Of a DNA stretch of 64,000 nucleotides, positions 43,879 through 52,970 are shown piece after piece; the stretch's first letter is position 1, and every line of letters begins with the position of its first letter. This DNA comes from Dyella flagellata (GTDB taxonomy: Bacteria; Pseudomonadota; Gammaproteobacteria; Xanthomonadales; Rhodanobacteraceae): contig NZ_BSOA01000034.1 in the NCBI RefSeq assembly GCF_030160275.1, positions 179,196-243,195 of the forward strand. Reading direction: 5' to 3'. The translations under genes and the position numbers were made by a program. Below the pieces are notes generated by a model. The model was not told the origin of the DNA. It searched no databases and worked only from the letters and a program-made list of their open reading frames with translations.

Positions 43879-44663
43879 GGCGCGCCGCCTCCGGTGATTT
43901 GAACCTGTGTGGATGGCTGGTTGATCTGGTAGTTGGCGCCAATGCCGAAGCCGCGGAAGAAGGGCATCAACTGCGTCATGTACAGATCCATGTCCTGCAC
44001 GGCATTGCCGAGCCGCGAGACAGGTACGAACAGAATGTCGCCGCGCTGCAAACGCACCGGTGCCACGCCGTTGGACTGAGGCAACAGCAGCGAGGCGTAA
44101 TCGAAGAAATACACCTGGCGTCGCCCTTGCGCGTCGAGCCGGATCAATGCCACATGCCGGCTGTCGGCAATCGGCAGCACACCGCCGGAACTGGTCAGCG
44201 CCTGCTCCGCCGTGCCGGTTGCGCCAAGCTCGAAACTGCCCGGATTGCGCACTGCACCCCCCACATAGATGCGATTGCTGGGTGCTATGGCGATGTTCAC
44301 GGTGACCTGGGGCTCGCGATAGATGGAGGCGAGCCGCCTGCTGATATCGGCGGAGACGTCCTCCGGTGTGCGGTCCGCGGCCTGCACGGTGCCGATGAAG
44401 GGATAGGCAAACTTGCCATCCGGACGCACCATGTATAGATCCACCTGATCGGCATTGGCCGGACTTTGCGCATCGCGCACAATGCGCAAGGTATCGTTGG
44501 GATAGATCAGCAGCTTTGGCGGTGGGAGTTGATCGGGACGGAAGCTGATGTCGCGCTGTTTCAGCTCGTGCTGGTCGCTGGGCATCTTGACGGTGCCGGG
44601 CGGAGCGCATGCCCCGAGCAGCAGCGCCGCCAGCAGGATGACGAGCGGAGCGGGTCTGATCAT
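43875..44663 (-). CDS. outer-membrane polysaccharide export lipoprotein (Wza/PslD-like)
   Basis: The protein has 262 residues. It is a lipoprotein with lipobox LLGAC (Cys19). The polysaccharide export domain (YPNDTLRIV... to YREPQVTVNIA) is followed by SLBB-type segments (RIYVGGAVRNPGSFELGATG, and LQRGDILFVPVS). It should form the periplasmic/outer-membrane export channel with the PslE-like protein. The length is close to PslD/GumB and shorter than Wza. ATGA overlaps join it to the genes on both sides. Confidence 0.9.
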   Translation of the reverse strand: MIRPAPLVILLAALLLGACAPPGTVKMPSDQHELKQRDISFRPDQLPPPKLLIYPNDTLRIVRDAQSPANADQVDLYMVRPDGKFAYPFIGTVQAADRTPEDVSADISRRLASIYREPQVTVNIAIAPSNRIYVGGAVRNPGSFELGATGTAEQALTSSGGVLPIADSRHVALIRLDAQGRRQVYFFDYASLLLPQSNGVAPVRLQRGDILFVPVSRLGNAVQDMDLYMTQLMPFFRGFGIGANYQINQPSTQVQITGGGAP

Positions 44664-45583
44664 GGGTTTTGCCTCATCCAGTAGTTGGGAAACATGCTGA
44701 TGCGTTGTTTCAGTGCGGCAGGCAGGTGCCGTTCCCTGCGGCCAAGCCAGTAACCGAGCAGCTTGAGCACGTTGCGGTACAAGGCGGTCGGTGCACGCCA
44801 AGCCTGGCCGGATCGCCAAAGCGCGTGTAGCTCCTGTTTGACGAAGCGCAGACCTTCGCCGCTGGCCGTTCCAAACGATTGGCCGATCCAGCGCTCCCGG
44901 CTGTAGAAAACTCCGATGTCGAAATAGCGGCGAAATTCTTCCGCCGGCGTGTAGTCGTGCGAGTGGCAGACCAGCGCATCGGCTGCGTAGTGCACGGCAT
45001 AGCCGGCCAGCAGCATGCGTGCGGCGACGTACGCGTCCTCGCTGCCGATTGCGTCCGTGGGAAAGCCACCCGACACGAGCAGGGCATCATGTCGGTACGC
45101 GGCAAACGCGTTGGAGCTGAAACAGGTCTTGATACCCAATTGCGTTGCGTCGGACCAACGCTTCACTCGGCTTTGCGGCGGATAGTTGAAGTTGCGCGCG
45201 AGTGCTGCCAGTACGCTGCTGCCTGGGTGAGGCAACTGACGACCATAGGCGACCCCGATATCGGGAGCCGCATACAGCCCGGCGCGCAAACGCCGCAGGC
45301 TGTTCTTGTGCCAGGGCACGGCATCCTGAGTCATGTAGATCAGGCAATCGGCCTTCACCAGGGTGCTGGCCCAGCGTCGCGTGCCACCATGATTGAAATG
45401 GTTCGCGTCGATGGAGACGACGCGGGCCCCGAACTGCAGCCAGCGTTCCGGGCTGCCATCGGTGGAGGCGCTGTCGACCACCAGCAATTCGTCCGGTTGC
45501 AGGGTCTGTCGGTCCAATGCTGGCAGCAGGCGTTCGAGATAGGCGCCGCTGTTGCGGGTGGGAATGATAAGGGCGGTGCGCAT
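44660..45583 (-). CDS. glycosyltransferase family 2 (PslC-like)
   Basis: The protein has 307 residues with a GT-A fold. It opens with TALIIPTRNSGAYLERLLPA; the donor-site motif is VVDSASTDGS, a later YMTQDA supplies the metal-binding acidic residue, and GGFPTDAIGSEDAYVAARML contains the ED acceptor motif typical of rhamnosyltransferase-like GT2 enzymes. It starts 11 bases after the PslA-like gene. P. aeruginosa pslC is also a GT2 gene upstream of pslD. The transferred sugar is not known. Confidence 0.88.
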   Translation of the reverse strand: MRTALIIPTRNSGAYLERLLPALDRQTLQPDELLVVDSASTDGSPERWLQFGARVVSIDANHFNHGGTRRWASTLVKADCLIYMTQDAVPWHKNSLRRLRAGLYAAPDIGVAYGRQLPHPGSSVLAALARNFNYPPQSRVKRWSDATQLGIKTCFSSNAFAAYRHDALLVSGGFPTDAIGSEDAYVAARMLLAGYAVHYAADALVCHSHDYTPAEEFRRYFDIGVFYSRERWIGQSFGTASGEGLRFVKQELHALWRSGQAWRAPTALYRNVLKLLGYWLGRRERHLPAALKQRISMFPNYWMRQNP

Positions 45584-45593
45584 GTGGTCGCCC

Positions 45594-47204
45594 TCAGTAC
45601 GCTTCGCGCGCCAGCAGCACGGCGGGTATGGTGCGCACCAGGATGTACAGATCCAGCCAGAGCGACCAATGCTCGATATAGGCCAGGTCGTATTCGACGC
45701 GGCGTTCGATCTTTTCCAGCGTGTCGGTTTCGCCACGCAATCCATGGACCTGCGCAAAGCCGGTCATGCCGGGTTTGACGCGATGGCGCGAGGCGTATTC
45801 CTCCACCGCATCCCCGAACAACATATCGGCTGCCTTGGTGGCGGTAGCGTGCGGGCGTGGTCCCACCAATGACATGCTGCCACGGAGCACGTTGAACAGT
45901 TGCGGGAGTTCGTCCAGGCTGGTCTTGCGGATGAAGCGCCCGACGCGGGTAACGCGCGCATCGTTGCGGCCGGTCTGCTTTGTCGCATCGGCATCGTGCA
46001 GGTGGTGATGCATCGAGCGGAACTTATAGACTTCGATCAATTGATGATTGAAGCCATGGCGCTTTTGCCGGAACAGTACCGGGCCTGATGAGTCCAGCTT
46101 GATGGCGAGTGCGATCAAACCCATCAGCGGCATCAGCAGCAGCAAGGCGAGCGTTCCCAGAAACAGATCTTCGGCACGCTTGAGCAGCGGCGACCAGCCG
46201 GTGAGGGGCAGTTCGGACATGGTGAACATCGGCACGCCGGCGATGGGCGTGATGCGGCTTCCCGCATAACGGAACACACGCATGTCCGGCGCCAGTTGCA
46301 CACGTACCGGCAGGCGGCGCAGCATCTTGGCGTAGTGCTGGTTGCGCGCCTCGGCGTACCAGGGCAGGGCAACCAGCACTTGATCGATATGCTGCTCGCG
46401 CACCAGCCGTTCCAGGTCGGCCATGCCACCCAGCCGCGGCAGCAGCTGGCTGGCCTCCGGCGGTAGCCGGCTTGGTTCGCGGTCGTCGATAAAGCCGACC
46501 ACCACTGCGCGCAGGTCGCTGTGCTGGCGCAGATAGTGCGCCAGGCGGATGCCGTTCTCGGTGCAGCCGAGGATGACCGAACGCTGCAGGAAATGGCCCT
46601 TGTGGGTCAGGCGCCGGAATACTTCCAGCGTGCCCAGCCGCAAGGCGATGAAGCCAGCGTAGCTGCCTGCAAACCAGCACAGGAACAGCGCCACCGGGAT
46701 ATGCGCCGAGTAGTGGAACAGCGCATGCATGATCAGCAGCAAGCCGAAAGCCGGGCACCAGGCGAAGAATATTTTGCGTATGCACCATCGATTGCTGAAC
46801 ATGTCCTCGCCATACATGCCCAGACACTGGAAGACCAGCACGCACAACAGCCCGAACAACACCGATTGCGCCAGATAGCGGTGGATCAGCGGCGCATCGT
46901 GGATATGCAGTACTTGGAGCACCAGCAGACAGGGCAAGAAGGCGATCAGGCCATGGGCCAGGCGCGTAAGCAGGCGTGCATTGCGCAGCGCGGTAGGTCT
47001 GGCAAAGGCGATCGATCCTGGCCGGACTGAAGTGTGGAGCGACGGCAGCGGCTTGGATGCCCTAGCCTGGTTCGCACGGATGGCGTGCGAATCGGGTGAC
47101 ATGCCCAAGAGCCATGGCGCGCATCTGCTCAAAGTCAGGTCGCGGAAGGCACGCAACGTCCTGTCCAGGCCGGCGCGAAGCCGGTCCAGCCGATGTAGGT
47201 ACAC
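45594..47204 (-). CDS. undecaprenyl-phosphate sugar-1-phosphate transferase (PslA/WcaJ-like)
   Basis: The protein has 536 residues from a GTG preceded by AGGGGA. Four N-terminal helices (about 75-185) and a nucleotide-binding-like CoA-binding domain (about 200-330; [13 protein letters not shown]) precede the catalytic bacterial sugar transferase domain with a fifth helix. Conserved parts are [35 protein letters not shown] and [18 protein letters not shown]. It primes synthesis by loading the first sugar phosphate on undecaprenyl phosphate. It is the first gene of the operon. An ATG at 47102 is an alternative start. Confidence 0.92.
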   Translation of the reverse strand: MYLHRLDRLRAGLDRTLRAFRDLTLSRCAPWLLGMSPDSHAIRANQARASKPLPSLHTSVRPGSIAFARPTALRNARLLTRLAHGLIAFLPCLLVLQVLHIHDAPLIHRYLAQSVLFGLLCVLVFQCLGMYGEDMFSNRWCIRKIFFAWCPAFGLLLIMHALFHYSAHIPVALFLCWFAGSYAGFIALRLGTLEVFRRLTHKGHFLQRSVILGCTENGIRLAHYLRQHSDLRAVVVGFIDDREPSRLPPEASQLLPRLGGMADLERLVREQHIDQVLVALPWYAEARNQHYAKMLRRLPVRVQLAPDMRVFRYAGSRITPIAGVPMFTMSELPLTGWSPLLKRAEDLFLGTLALLLLMPLMGLIALAIKLDSSGPVLFRQKRHGFNHQLIEVYKFRSMHHHLHDADATKQTGRNDARVTRVGRFIRKTSLDELPQLFNVLRGSMSLVGPRPHATATKAADMLFGDAVEEYASRHRVKPGMTGFAQVHGLRGETDTLEKIERRVEYDLAYIEHWSLWLDLYILVRTIPAVLLAREAY

Positions 47205-47251
47205 GAAAGTTTTCCCCTATGAGTGAAACGGTCTGCGCGCGCTATCGGCGG

Positions 47252-47632
47252 TCATGGCAACCGGGCCGGATGAGCGCCAGCTCCAGCCGCGCGATGCGTC
47301 ACCTCGACGGCCGGCAGATGCATGTACATGGAAAACTGTCCGATCAGCACATCCTGGCTATCGGTCATCGCGTAGTGACCGACCCACGAACCGTCGCGGA
47401 TGGAGCAAATGAGATAGCACGGCTCCTGTCGCGTGGACGGCTGGTACTGGACCACGAAGCCGAAGCTGTCTTCCTTGCTCCAGGTCACCCTGGCCGGAAG
47501 GGCCCCGTTGGCGTCGTCCTCGAGCGCTTCGTCCCGGGTGAATCGAATGGCAAACGGTTCGAAGCGGCCCTCGGATTCGTGGATCATCCAGGCCGTTCCG
47601 CACAGTTGGTACGCACGGATGGTGTTGTGCAT
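47252..47632 (-). CDS. hypothetical protein just upstream of the exopolysaccharide operon
   Basis: The protein has 126 residues from the ATG at 47632. It is mixed alpha/beta with no signal peptide and no recognised family; features include AWMIHESEGRFEPFAIRF and a Trp/Tyr-rich centre. It ends 47 bases before the start of the PslA-like gene in the same direction, so it may be the first gene of that transcript. The A+T-rich region before it is the likely operon promoter. Confidence 0.6.
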   Translation of the reverse strand: MHNTIRAYQLCGTAWMIHESEGRFEPFAIRFTRDEALEDDANGALPARVTWSKEDSFGFVVQYQPSTRQEPCYLICSIRDGSWVGHYAMTDSQDVLIGQFSMYMHLPAVEVTHRAAGAGAHPARLP

Positions 47633-48123
47633 GGCGGTCTTCCCTGCATTGGATGGCGCCAAGCTAGCTGAAGCTGAGGGGTATTGGTCTTCTGATTTTC
47701 TTCTTATGTAAGCTATTGAACAAATGACGATTTTTGAGGATTGGGTAGCTTTCTACGCGAGCCTTTTTCTGCGCCCGACGGGCGTGGTGTGTCGATGATT
47801 TGTACCAGCTACCGCGCAGTGTCAGTCTCGCCTTGTCGTCATTGGAGAAGGCCGGAATGACGACGAGGTACTGTGAAGCTATGACTACCTAGGAAGACTT
47901 CGCGGACTCGCCTTAACCCTTACATGCCCCGCTGAAGATGGAAGCTTGCGGAACGCATCACGATAGCCACCCATCAAAAAAGCTGACGCCATCAGGCGAT
48001 GGCGGCAGCTTTGTGCGTGACAGGGCAAGTCGTGGCTGTCCCCATCGGATGGCCCAATGGCGTTAGTGGCGATGTCTTGCCCTGTTATGACGGCTGGTTC
48101 GTCGTCCGGAATCAGCCCGCGAT
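47633..48123. other. intergenic region between the exopolysaccharide operon and the STAND unit
   Basis: This stretch of about 490 bases holds no convincing gene. An A+T-rich patch at about 47690-47745 probably contains the promoter for the leftward genes; TTGTTC is visible on the minus strand but no good -10 pairs with it. The terminator at 47976-48012 closes the unit to the right. Confidence 0.5.
47976..48012 (-). terminator. rho-independent terminator of the STAND-regulator unit
   Basis: On the minus strand a 16-bp stem with a single mismatch (AAAGCTG...CGCCATC) and a 4-base loop ends in a run of T. It lies about 110 bases after the stop of the 136-residue partner gene and separates that unit from the exopolysaccharide genes. 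Confidence 0.88.
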
Positions 48124-48534
48124 TTATTCCGGCACATTGTGAATTTGCGTATTACCTGTGACCGGGTCTTCCTCCACCCCACCGTCACCGCAAAGGAAGG
48201 CAGTTAGCGTCACGCTGTAAGTGTAAGAACCTCCACTACCGCATTGGGACCCATGTACATCAACGCTTGTAGTGGGTGAGGCGAAGGGAGACGGGTGGGG
48301 GTTGTATTTAGGTGGTTTTTCCCCGCCCATCGTGAACGAAATGCTCGTGAACGCATAACCGTAGGTTTCCATTACATAGGTAACGCGTTGTTTGCTATTG
48401 ATCGTCGCCGTGTCAGGGTTGAAGACCAAAAAGGGGATCAATGTATCCTTGCACACCGTGACTTGGATCTGTACAGAACCGTCTTGGGCTCTCGCTTCTT
48501 CGCTAGCCATGGTCACTACGTTTTCTTCTTTCAT
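48124..48534 (-). CDS. unknown small protein paired with the STAND regulator
   Basis: The protein has 136 residues. It has no signal peptide or membrane segment. The sequence is rich in beta-formers, Thr, Ser and Gly (VQIQVTVCKDTLIPFLVF, YTYSVTLTAFLCGDGG) with three Cys and looks like a beta-sandwich. The C-terminal DP...QIHN faintly recalls DP-EP/DUF1888 proteins, which I cannot confirm. Its ATG overlaps the TGA of the large upstream gene, so it is made with it. Base composition is lower in G+C than most of the window (29 of 60 in 48301-48360, counted by hand). It may be the sensor, effector or immunity part of the pair. Confidence 0.7.
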   Translation of the reverse strand: MKEENVVTMASEEARAQDGSVQIQVTVCKDTLIPFLVFNPDTATINSKQRVTYVMETYGYAFTSISFTMGGEKPPKYNPHPSPFASPTTSVDVHGSQCGSGGSYTYSVTLTAFLCGDGGVEEDPVTGNTQIHNVPE

Positions 48535-51500
48535 TTCGTCTCCTTGGCGGTTGACGGTGGTTGGGAAAAGGTGAGCAGGTCACGCAAGTACTGAGGGTCG
48601 GCATAACCTATCCGCGCTAGCCAGTTTTTTTGAGATTCGACGGCTTCGCCTTTACCGAGACAGTCATTGGCGAGTATCCATGGCGAGAGCAGGTGGTAAT
48701 CGTGAGGACGCCGAAGAACCAGCGGTTCGAGCAAGCTTGCAGCGCGTTGGCAACTCGCATGTGACGCGTCTGTCTGGCCTAGCATATTTTGCACCTGTGC
48801 GAGTTGGATGAGTGCAAACGGACGGCGGCTTGCCACCTCTGGCGTCAGGGAGTCTTGTTGCGCTGGCGGCAATTCCTCCAGTGCTGCTTGCAATAGTGCC
48901 TGGGCCTTCAAGGGGTCTTTCAATCGTTGCAGCGTATTGGCGAGATACACCTGGCTCAGGGCATTCAGCGATTTGAAGCTGTCATGCTTCGCATTGCTTT
49001 TGATTAATTCATCGAGCTTTGCTGCCGTTGCGCGCTGTTCCGTAAGGGCTAGAGGTAATGGCTCCAAATCAGCATGAACGTCGCCGCTCAGCATGGCGAT
49101 CATCATGCTGATATGTAACCAGGGACCATTGTTGGGGTCGTGGTGAAGAAGGTCGGTCGCTAGCGTCTGAGCGGCTGACAGCTCGGTTCCGGCTTGCTCT
49201 TCGTGGCCGAGCACTTTCAGTAGAAGGGCGTGCCAATATCGAGCGATCGCCAATCGGTATGTCCACATGAGCTCTTCTGGAGCATCTTTTTGTAGAGTGA
49301 GCAGCTCGGTGATCGCTTGTTCGTCGAGGCTCAGTGCTTGTTGCAGATGCCCAGTGGCTTCTTGTGCCGAGGCCTGCCAGGTCAGTGTGTCGGCCAGTTC
49401 TCCAACTTCAGCGCGGTAAAAGTGTATGTCAGCCGGATGCCGAGCGATGACGTCCCGTTTCAGTTGAGAGGAGATGGCAAATTCATGAATGGCCGTTTCC
49501 TCATCTCCCTGCTGGAATGCGATCGAGCCCAGTGAATTGTGGGCACCTGAAAGTAGTGCGTCGGTATCCGAATTCGCCGGAGCTATGTGATGTAGTTGTT
49601 CGGTTGTATAGAGAAACTGCTTCAGGTGTTTTGTTGCACCGTTCAAGTCACCTAGTTGGAACCGGAGCTGCCCCAACTGGTCCTCGTTCAAGGCGAATTC
49701 CCGCAGCAATCCGGGCGAGGTAGGGTTTTTCGCCAAATTGCGCTCTAGTAGGGATTGGCTTTGCGACAGGGCGCCTTGTGCAGTGCCGGTATCATGTCGG
49801 GCTAGTGCGGCATCGGCAATGAGTCGCAGAGCACGTGCCTGCTGCGTACGCTCATCGAAGCTGATCTCTTCAGGGTGTTGTCGGAGCAGGTATGAAAGTG
49901 CCTTCCGCCCGACATCGGCAAGCAGATCTTCACGGCCAAGGGGCGGCAGTTTGTCGGCCAGCTCCACTAACATGTAACCCATCAGTTCGTCTGCTTCCTG
50001 CTGGTGTTGCCGCGCCATTTCCTCAGCGTGATGAGCGAACAGGCCAAGTCCTCCCGCTACGAGGCTCACTACGGCAAAGATGGCGATGGCAGCCAGGCGC
50101 AGCCGTTCCCCTCTTTTCACCCTGCTGACGGATGCCCCGATAAAGCCTTCGACCTCCGCTTCCAGCGGAATCGACTCCTGTCCCAGCAACTCCCGCGCTT
50201 CCTCCAACTGCCTCCCGCGTGGCAACAAGCGCTGCACATGTCGGCCGTCGCTCAGCCACTGCCGGGCCTGCACCTCCACGCGGCTACGCACTCTCAGTGC
50301 CTGCCGATGCACAGCAATCCACTCCACCACGCGCGGCCATTGTCGCAGCAAGGCTTCATGCGCCACGCCAAACGCGGGCTGCCTATCGATCACCAGGCTG
50401 ACGAACAAGCGCTGCTCCACCAGCGTATGCACCAGTGCGTGCTCGGCTTCACTCTGCAAGGCCGACCACAACGCATGGTGCCCGCTGACGGTATCACCGT
50501 TGGCGCTTAGCGTTACCAGCAACGACAGAATGCGCGGCAGCGCTGCTTGCGAAGCGGCAGGCAAGCCAGCTAGCACGGTTTCTGCGCGCCGGCCAATCGC
50601 GCCTTCCAGCCCACCCAGGGCACGATAGGCGTTGATGCTCAGTTCGCCGGTGTGTTCGCGCTGCAGATACAACTCGTGCAGGGTGTATTGCAGCAGCGGC
50701 AGCGCGTCAGGACTGTGGGCGGCGGCTTCGCAGAGCAGGTCGTCCAGGCGGGCGTGGCTTTGTTCGTCGATGCCGAAACGCAAGCCGGCGGCTTCGGCGG
50801 GGAGGCGGATCATCTGTGCGATTTCCGCGCGGGTGGGCGGGGACAGATCGTAGTGTCCGCCCAACGACTTGCTCTCCATCAGCATCGGTTCGCGGGCGAT
50901 TTGCGCATAGAAATCGTTGCGGCAGGCGAGCAATACGATCATCGACTCGCTGCGCGCCAGGCGGTCCAGTGTGACCAGAAACGCGTCGCGCAGGCTGTCA
51001 TCGACCCTGGATGAGGTGAACAGGGCTTCCAGGCGATCGATCAACAGCGCGGCGCGTGCCTGCGGTTGCCGTGCACTGATACTGCGCAGTTCACCCAGGA
51101 TGGCGTCGGGGGCTTGCAATAGCTTTTGGCCCAGGCTTTCGGCGCTATGGCCGCGCAGCAGGGGCTGATCGTCCACCTCCAGGTCGATCAGCGCGGCCCC
51201 CAGCGCGGTCATCAACGCTTCGTCGCCGATGCCGCCGAGGTCCAGGATGGCGGTGCTTGTCACTTGGAAGCGCCCCCCTTGACGGGAAAGCGCGGGTAAC
51301 AGGCCGGCCTGGATCAGCGAAGTCTTGCCGCTGCCGCTGGGACCTAACACCAGCATCAGAGCGCGGCCGGTTTTGGCTTGGGCCAGCATGGCCTCGTGCA
51401 GCTGGCGGATGGCATGGTCGCGGCCGAAGAAGACGGCGGCGTGCTCGGTATCGAAAGAATCCAGGCCGACGTAGGGTGATCGTTCCGCCCAGCTTTTGCG

Positions 51501-51842
51501 GTTGACCGGTGTCGCGTCAGCTACGGGTAGCAGCACTTGTGCGACGGTGCGGTAGCCGCGCTTGCGGATGTTCTCGATATAGACAGCGCTTCTTGCGTTG
51601 TCGGCCAGCGCACGCCGCAATTGGGTGATCGCCTTGTGAACCTGGTTTTCGCCGACGACCATCCCGCTCCAGCAGCGTTGCAGGAGTTCTTCGGCACTGA
51701 TGATCTGGCCGGCTTGCGTGCACAGCGCCAGCAGCACGTCCATCGCGCGCGGTTCGATCTGCACGCGCCTGCCGTCACGGCTCAGGGTGCAGCTGTGCGG
51801 GGCGACCAGCCAGTCGCCAAAGTGGAAATCCTTGTAGCTCAC
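48531..51842 (-). CDS. winged-helix / nSTAND1 ATPase / membrane / TPR regulator
   Basis: The protein has 1,103 residues from a GTG with GAGG upstream; starts at 51884 or 51902 are possible. An OmpR/CadC-type winged helix (about 1-103; QVHKAITQLRRALAD, YIENIRKRGYRTV) is followed by an nSTAND1 NTPase opening YVGLDSFDTEHAAVFFGRD, with Walker A GPSGSGKT (about 167-174) and a Walker-B-like ALLIDRLEALFT. A single membrane helix lies at about 582-604 and TPR-like helical repeats run from about 640 to the end. The plan suggests a membrane-bound, ATP-switched transcription regulator whose TPR part senses a signal outside the cytoplasm. The TPR half is much poorer in G+C than the N-terminal half. Confidence 0.85.
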   Translation of the reverse strand: MSYKDFHFGDWLVAPHSCTLSRDGRRVQIEPRAMDVLLALCTQAGQIISAEELLQRCWSGMVVGENQVHKAITQLRRALADNARSAVYIENIRKRGYRTVAQVLLPVADATPVNRKSWAERSPYVGLDSFDTEHAAVFFGRDHAIRQLHEAMLAQAKTGRALMLVLGPSGSGKTSLIQAGLLPALSRQGGRFQVTSTAILDLGGIGDEALMTALGAALIDLEVDDQPLLRGHSAESLGQKLLQAPDAILGELRSISARQPQARAALLIDRLEALFTSSRVDDSLRDAFLVTLDRLARSESMIVLLACRNDFYAQIAREPMLMESKSLGGHYDLSPPTRAEIAQMIRLPAEAAGLRFGIDEQSHARLDDLLCEAAAHSPDALPLLQYTLHELYLQREHTGELSINAYRALGGLEGAIGRRAETVLAGLPAASQAALPRILSLLVTLSANGDTVSGHHALWSALQSEAEHALVHTLVEQRLFVSLVIDRQPAFGVAHEALLRQWPRVVEWIAVHRQALRVRSRVEVQARQWLSDGRHVQRLLPRGRQLEEARELLGQESIPLEAEVEGFIGASVSRVKRGERLRLAAIAIFAVVSLVAGGLGLFAHHAEEMARQHQQEADELMGYMLVELADKLPPLGREDLLADVGRKALSYLLRQHPEEISFDERTQQARALRLIADAALARHDTGTAQGALSQSQSLLERNLAKNPTSPGLLREFALNEDQLGQLRFQLGDLNGATKHLKQFLYTTEQLHHIAPANSDTDALLSGAHNSLGSIAFQQGDEETAIHEFAISSQLKRDVIARHPADIHFYRAEVGELADTLTWQASAQEATGHLQQALSLDEQAITELLTLQKDAPEELMWTYRLAIARYWHALLLKVLGHEEQAGTELSAAQTLATDLLHHDPNNGPWLHISMMIAMLSGDVHADLEPLPLALTEQRATAAKLDELIKSNAKHDSFKSLNALSQVYLANTLQRLKDPLKAQALLQAALEELPPAQQDSLTPEVASRRPFALIQLAQVQNMLGQTDASHASCQRAASLLEPLVLRRPHDYHLLSPWILANDCLGKGEAVESQKNWLARIGYADPQYLRDLLTFSQPPSTAKETK

Positions 51843-52380
51843 TGCGGCAGCCTCGGTCCGTGTATGGGGCGCAACGACGCGCATCCATGGTTTGATGCGC
51901 AAGCGGTTTGCTTGCAGGCCTTCAGTCGGCGCAAGCGATAACGTTGATTCGAACCCTTAGGTGGCGGCGCGGACTGAGCGGTGCATGTTTTGCCTGGGCA
52001 TGGCAGCGCAAGCCCGTTCTGGCTGATGTCGATACACCATAGCTCCCCCCTGTGGTCACTTGGTACGTGTGTTGCGGCTTTTGTTCACGGCGACCTGGCC
52101 GAATGCCTGTCGCCGAGTCGAGCGGATCTTACTCAAACCGCCAATTTCTATTCTTCCGAAATACTTCCGGAAACTAAGTGCCTGATCCGGAAGGGAACAG
52201 CGATGTCCGGCAGCGAGCGTGGCGCTGGCTGCCGATGCCGGACAGAGCTGTTTCTTCCGGCCAGCGCCACGTTCGAAGTAGCGATTTGCCAGGGGGAGGA
52301 GGTTAGCAATAGCGTGATGGAAATCGCAAAAGCAAAGCTTGTGCTTATTCTTTGACCAGGTCGTCCGAAGGCGGACAGTG
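51843..52380. other. intergenic region upstream of the STAND regulator
   Basis: This stretch of about 540 bases has no convincing gene. A 50-codon frame at 52203-52355 (+) has GAAGGGA before its ATG but no recognisable product. A 9-bp inverted repeat (TGTCCGGCA / TGCCGGACA, 52204-52244) overlaps its start, so the segment may be structured RNA instead. Confidence 0.4.
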
Positions 52381-52827
52381 TTACTGCATGCGCTCCCACA
52401 CCTGGCTGCGCCCGAGCAGAGAGATGCCGATGTAGCCGTGCACATCCAGTTTCTGCCCGCCGTTGGTGAGGCTCAGCTTTACGCTGTAGACCTTGCCGTT
52501 CTTCGGGTCGAGGATCTTGCCGCCGTCCCACACGTCGCCGTCCTTGCGGACGTTCCACATGATCACCATGCCTTCGACCGGCTGGTCCTTGCGTTCGCCA
52601 TCGCACTTCTTGCAGATCGGATGCGGGCCGTCATCGGAAAGCAGCACCTGCAAGACCTTGCCCTGCAACTTGCCGTTGTCCTCGGTGATTTGGATGACGG
52701 ACTTGGGTTTGCCGGTCACGTCGTCGATCTGCCGCCAGGTGCCCACCGGCGTGTCGTTGGCGGCCCAGGCAACGGCCGAGCCGAGCAATAGACAGGCGGC
52801 GAAGGCAAACTGCGACAGACGATTCAT
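52381..52827 (-). CDS. DUF2147 secreted protein
   Basis: The protein has 148 residues. A signal peptide ends AVAWA (about 22). The mature part begins PVGTWRQIDDVTGKPKSVIQ and contains KILDPKNGKVYSVKLSL and a C-terminal GYIGISLLGRSQVWER, the standard pattern of DUF2147. Members are small periplasmic beta-proteins of unknown function, often expressed under envelope stress. Two Cys in ICKKCDG are conserved in part of the family. It is a single gene. Confidence 0.88.
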   Translation of the reverse strand: MNRLSQFAFAACLLLGSAVAWAANDTPVGTWRQIDDVTGKPKSVIQITEDNGKLQGKVLQVLLSDDGPHPICKKCDGERKDQPVEGMVIMWNVRKDGDVWDGGKILDPKNGKVYSVKLSLTNGGQKLDVHGYIGISLLGRSQVWERMQ

Positions 52828-52934
52828 GGCAATGGCTCCCTACGTTGGCGTATGGCGGAGCCTGCCCAGCGGCGGCCAAGCGGGTCAAGCTGCATTGCGC
52901 AACGGTCTGACGACGACGCGGACCCGACCCCTGC

Positions 52935-52943
52935 TGGCATAAT
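52935..52943 (+). promoter_or_regulatory. extended -10 of the mrp gene
   Basis: TGGCATAAT fits an extended -10 (TGN-TATAAT, one mismatch) 27 bases before the mrp start. A short 5' leader is implied. Confidence 0.45.
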
Positions 52944-52970
52944 GGAAAGCCCGATCACAGCCCTTTTCCC

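Noticed and set aside
48124..51842. The STAND unit as a phage remnant or toxin-antitoxin pair
   Set aside because: No integrase, attachment site or toxin-like fold is visible and the large protein is far too big for an antitoxin; the regulator reading fits better.
51981..52355. 124-codon plus-strand frame upstream of the STAND regulator
   Set aside because: No ribosome site at its start and an incoherent sequence; only the last 50 codons have a possible start, which I mention but do not call as a gene.
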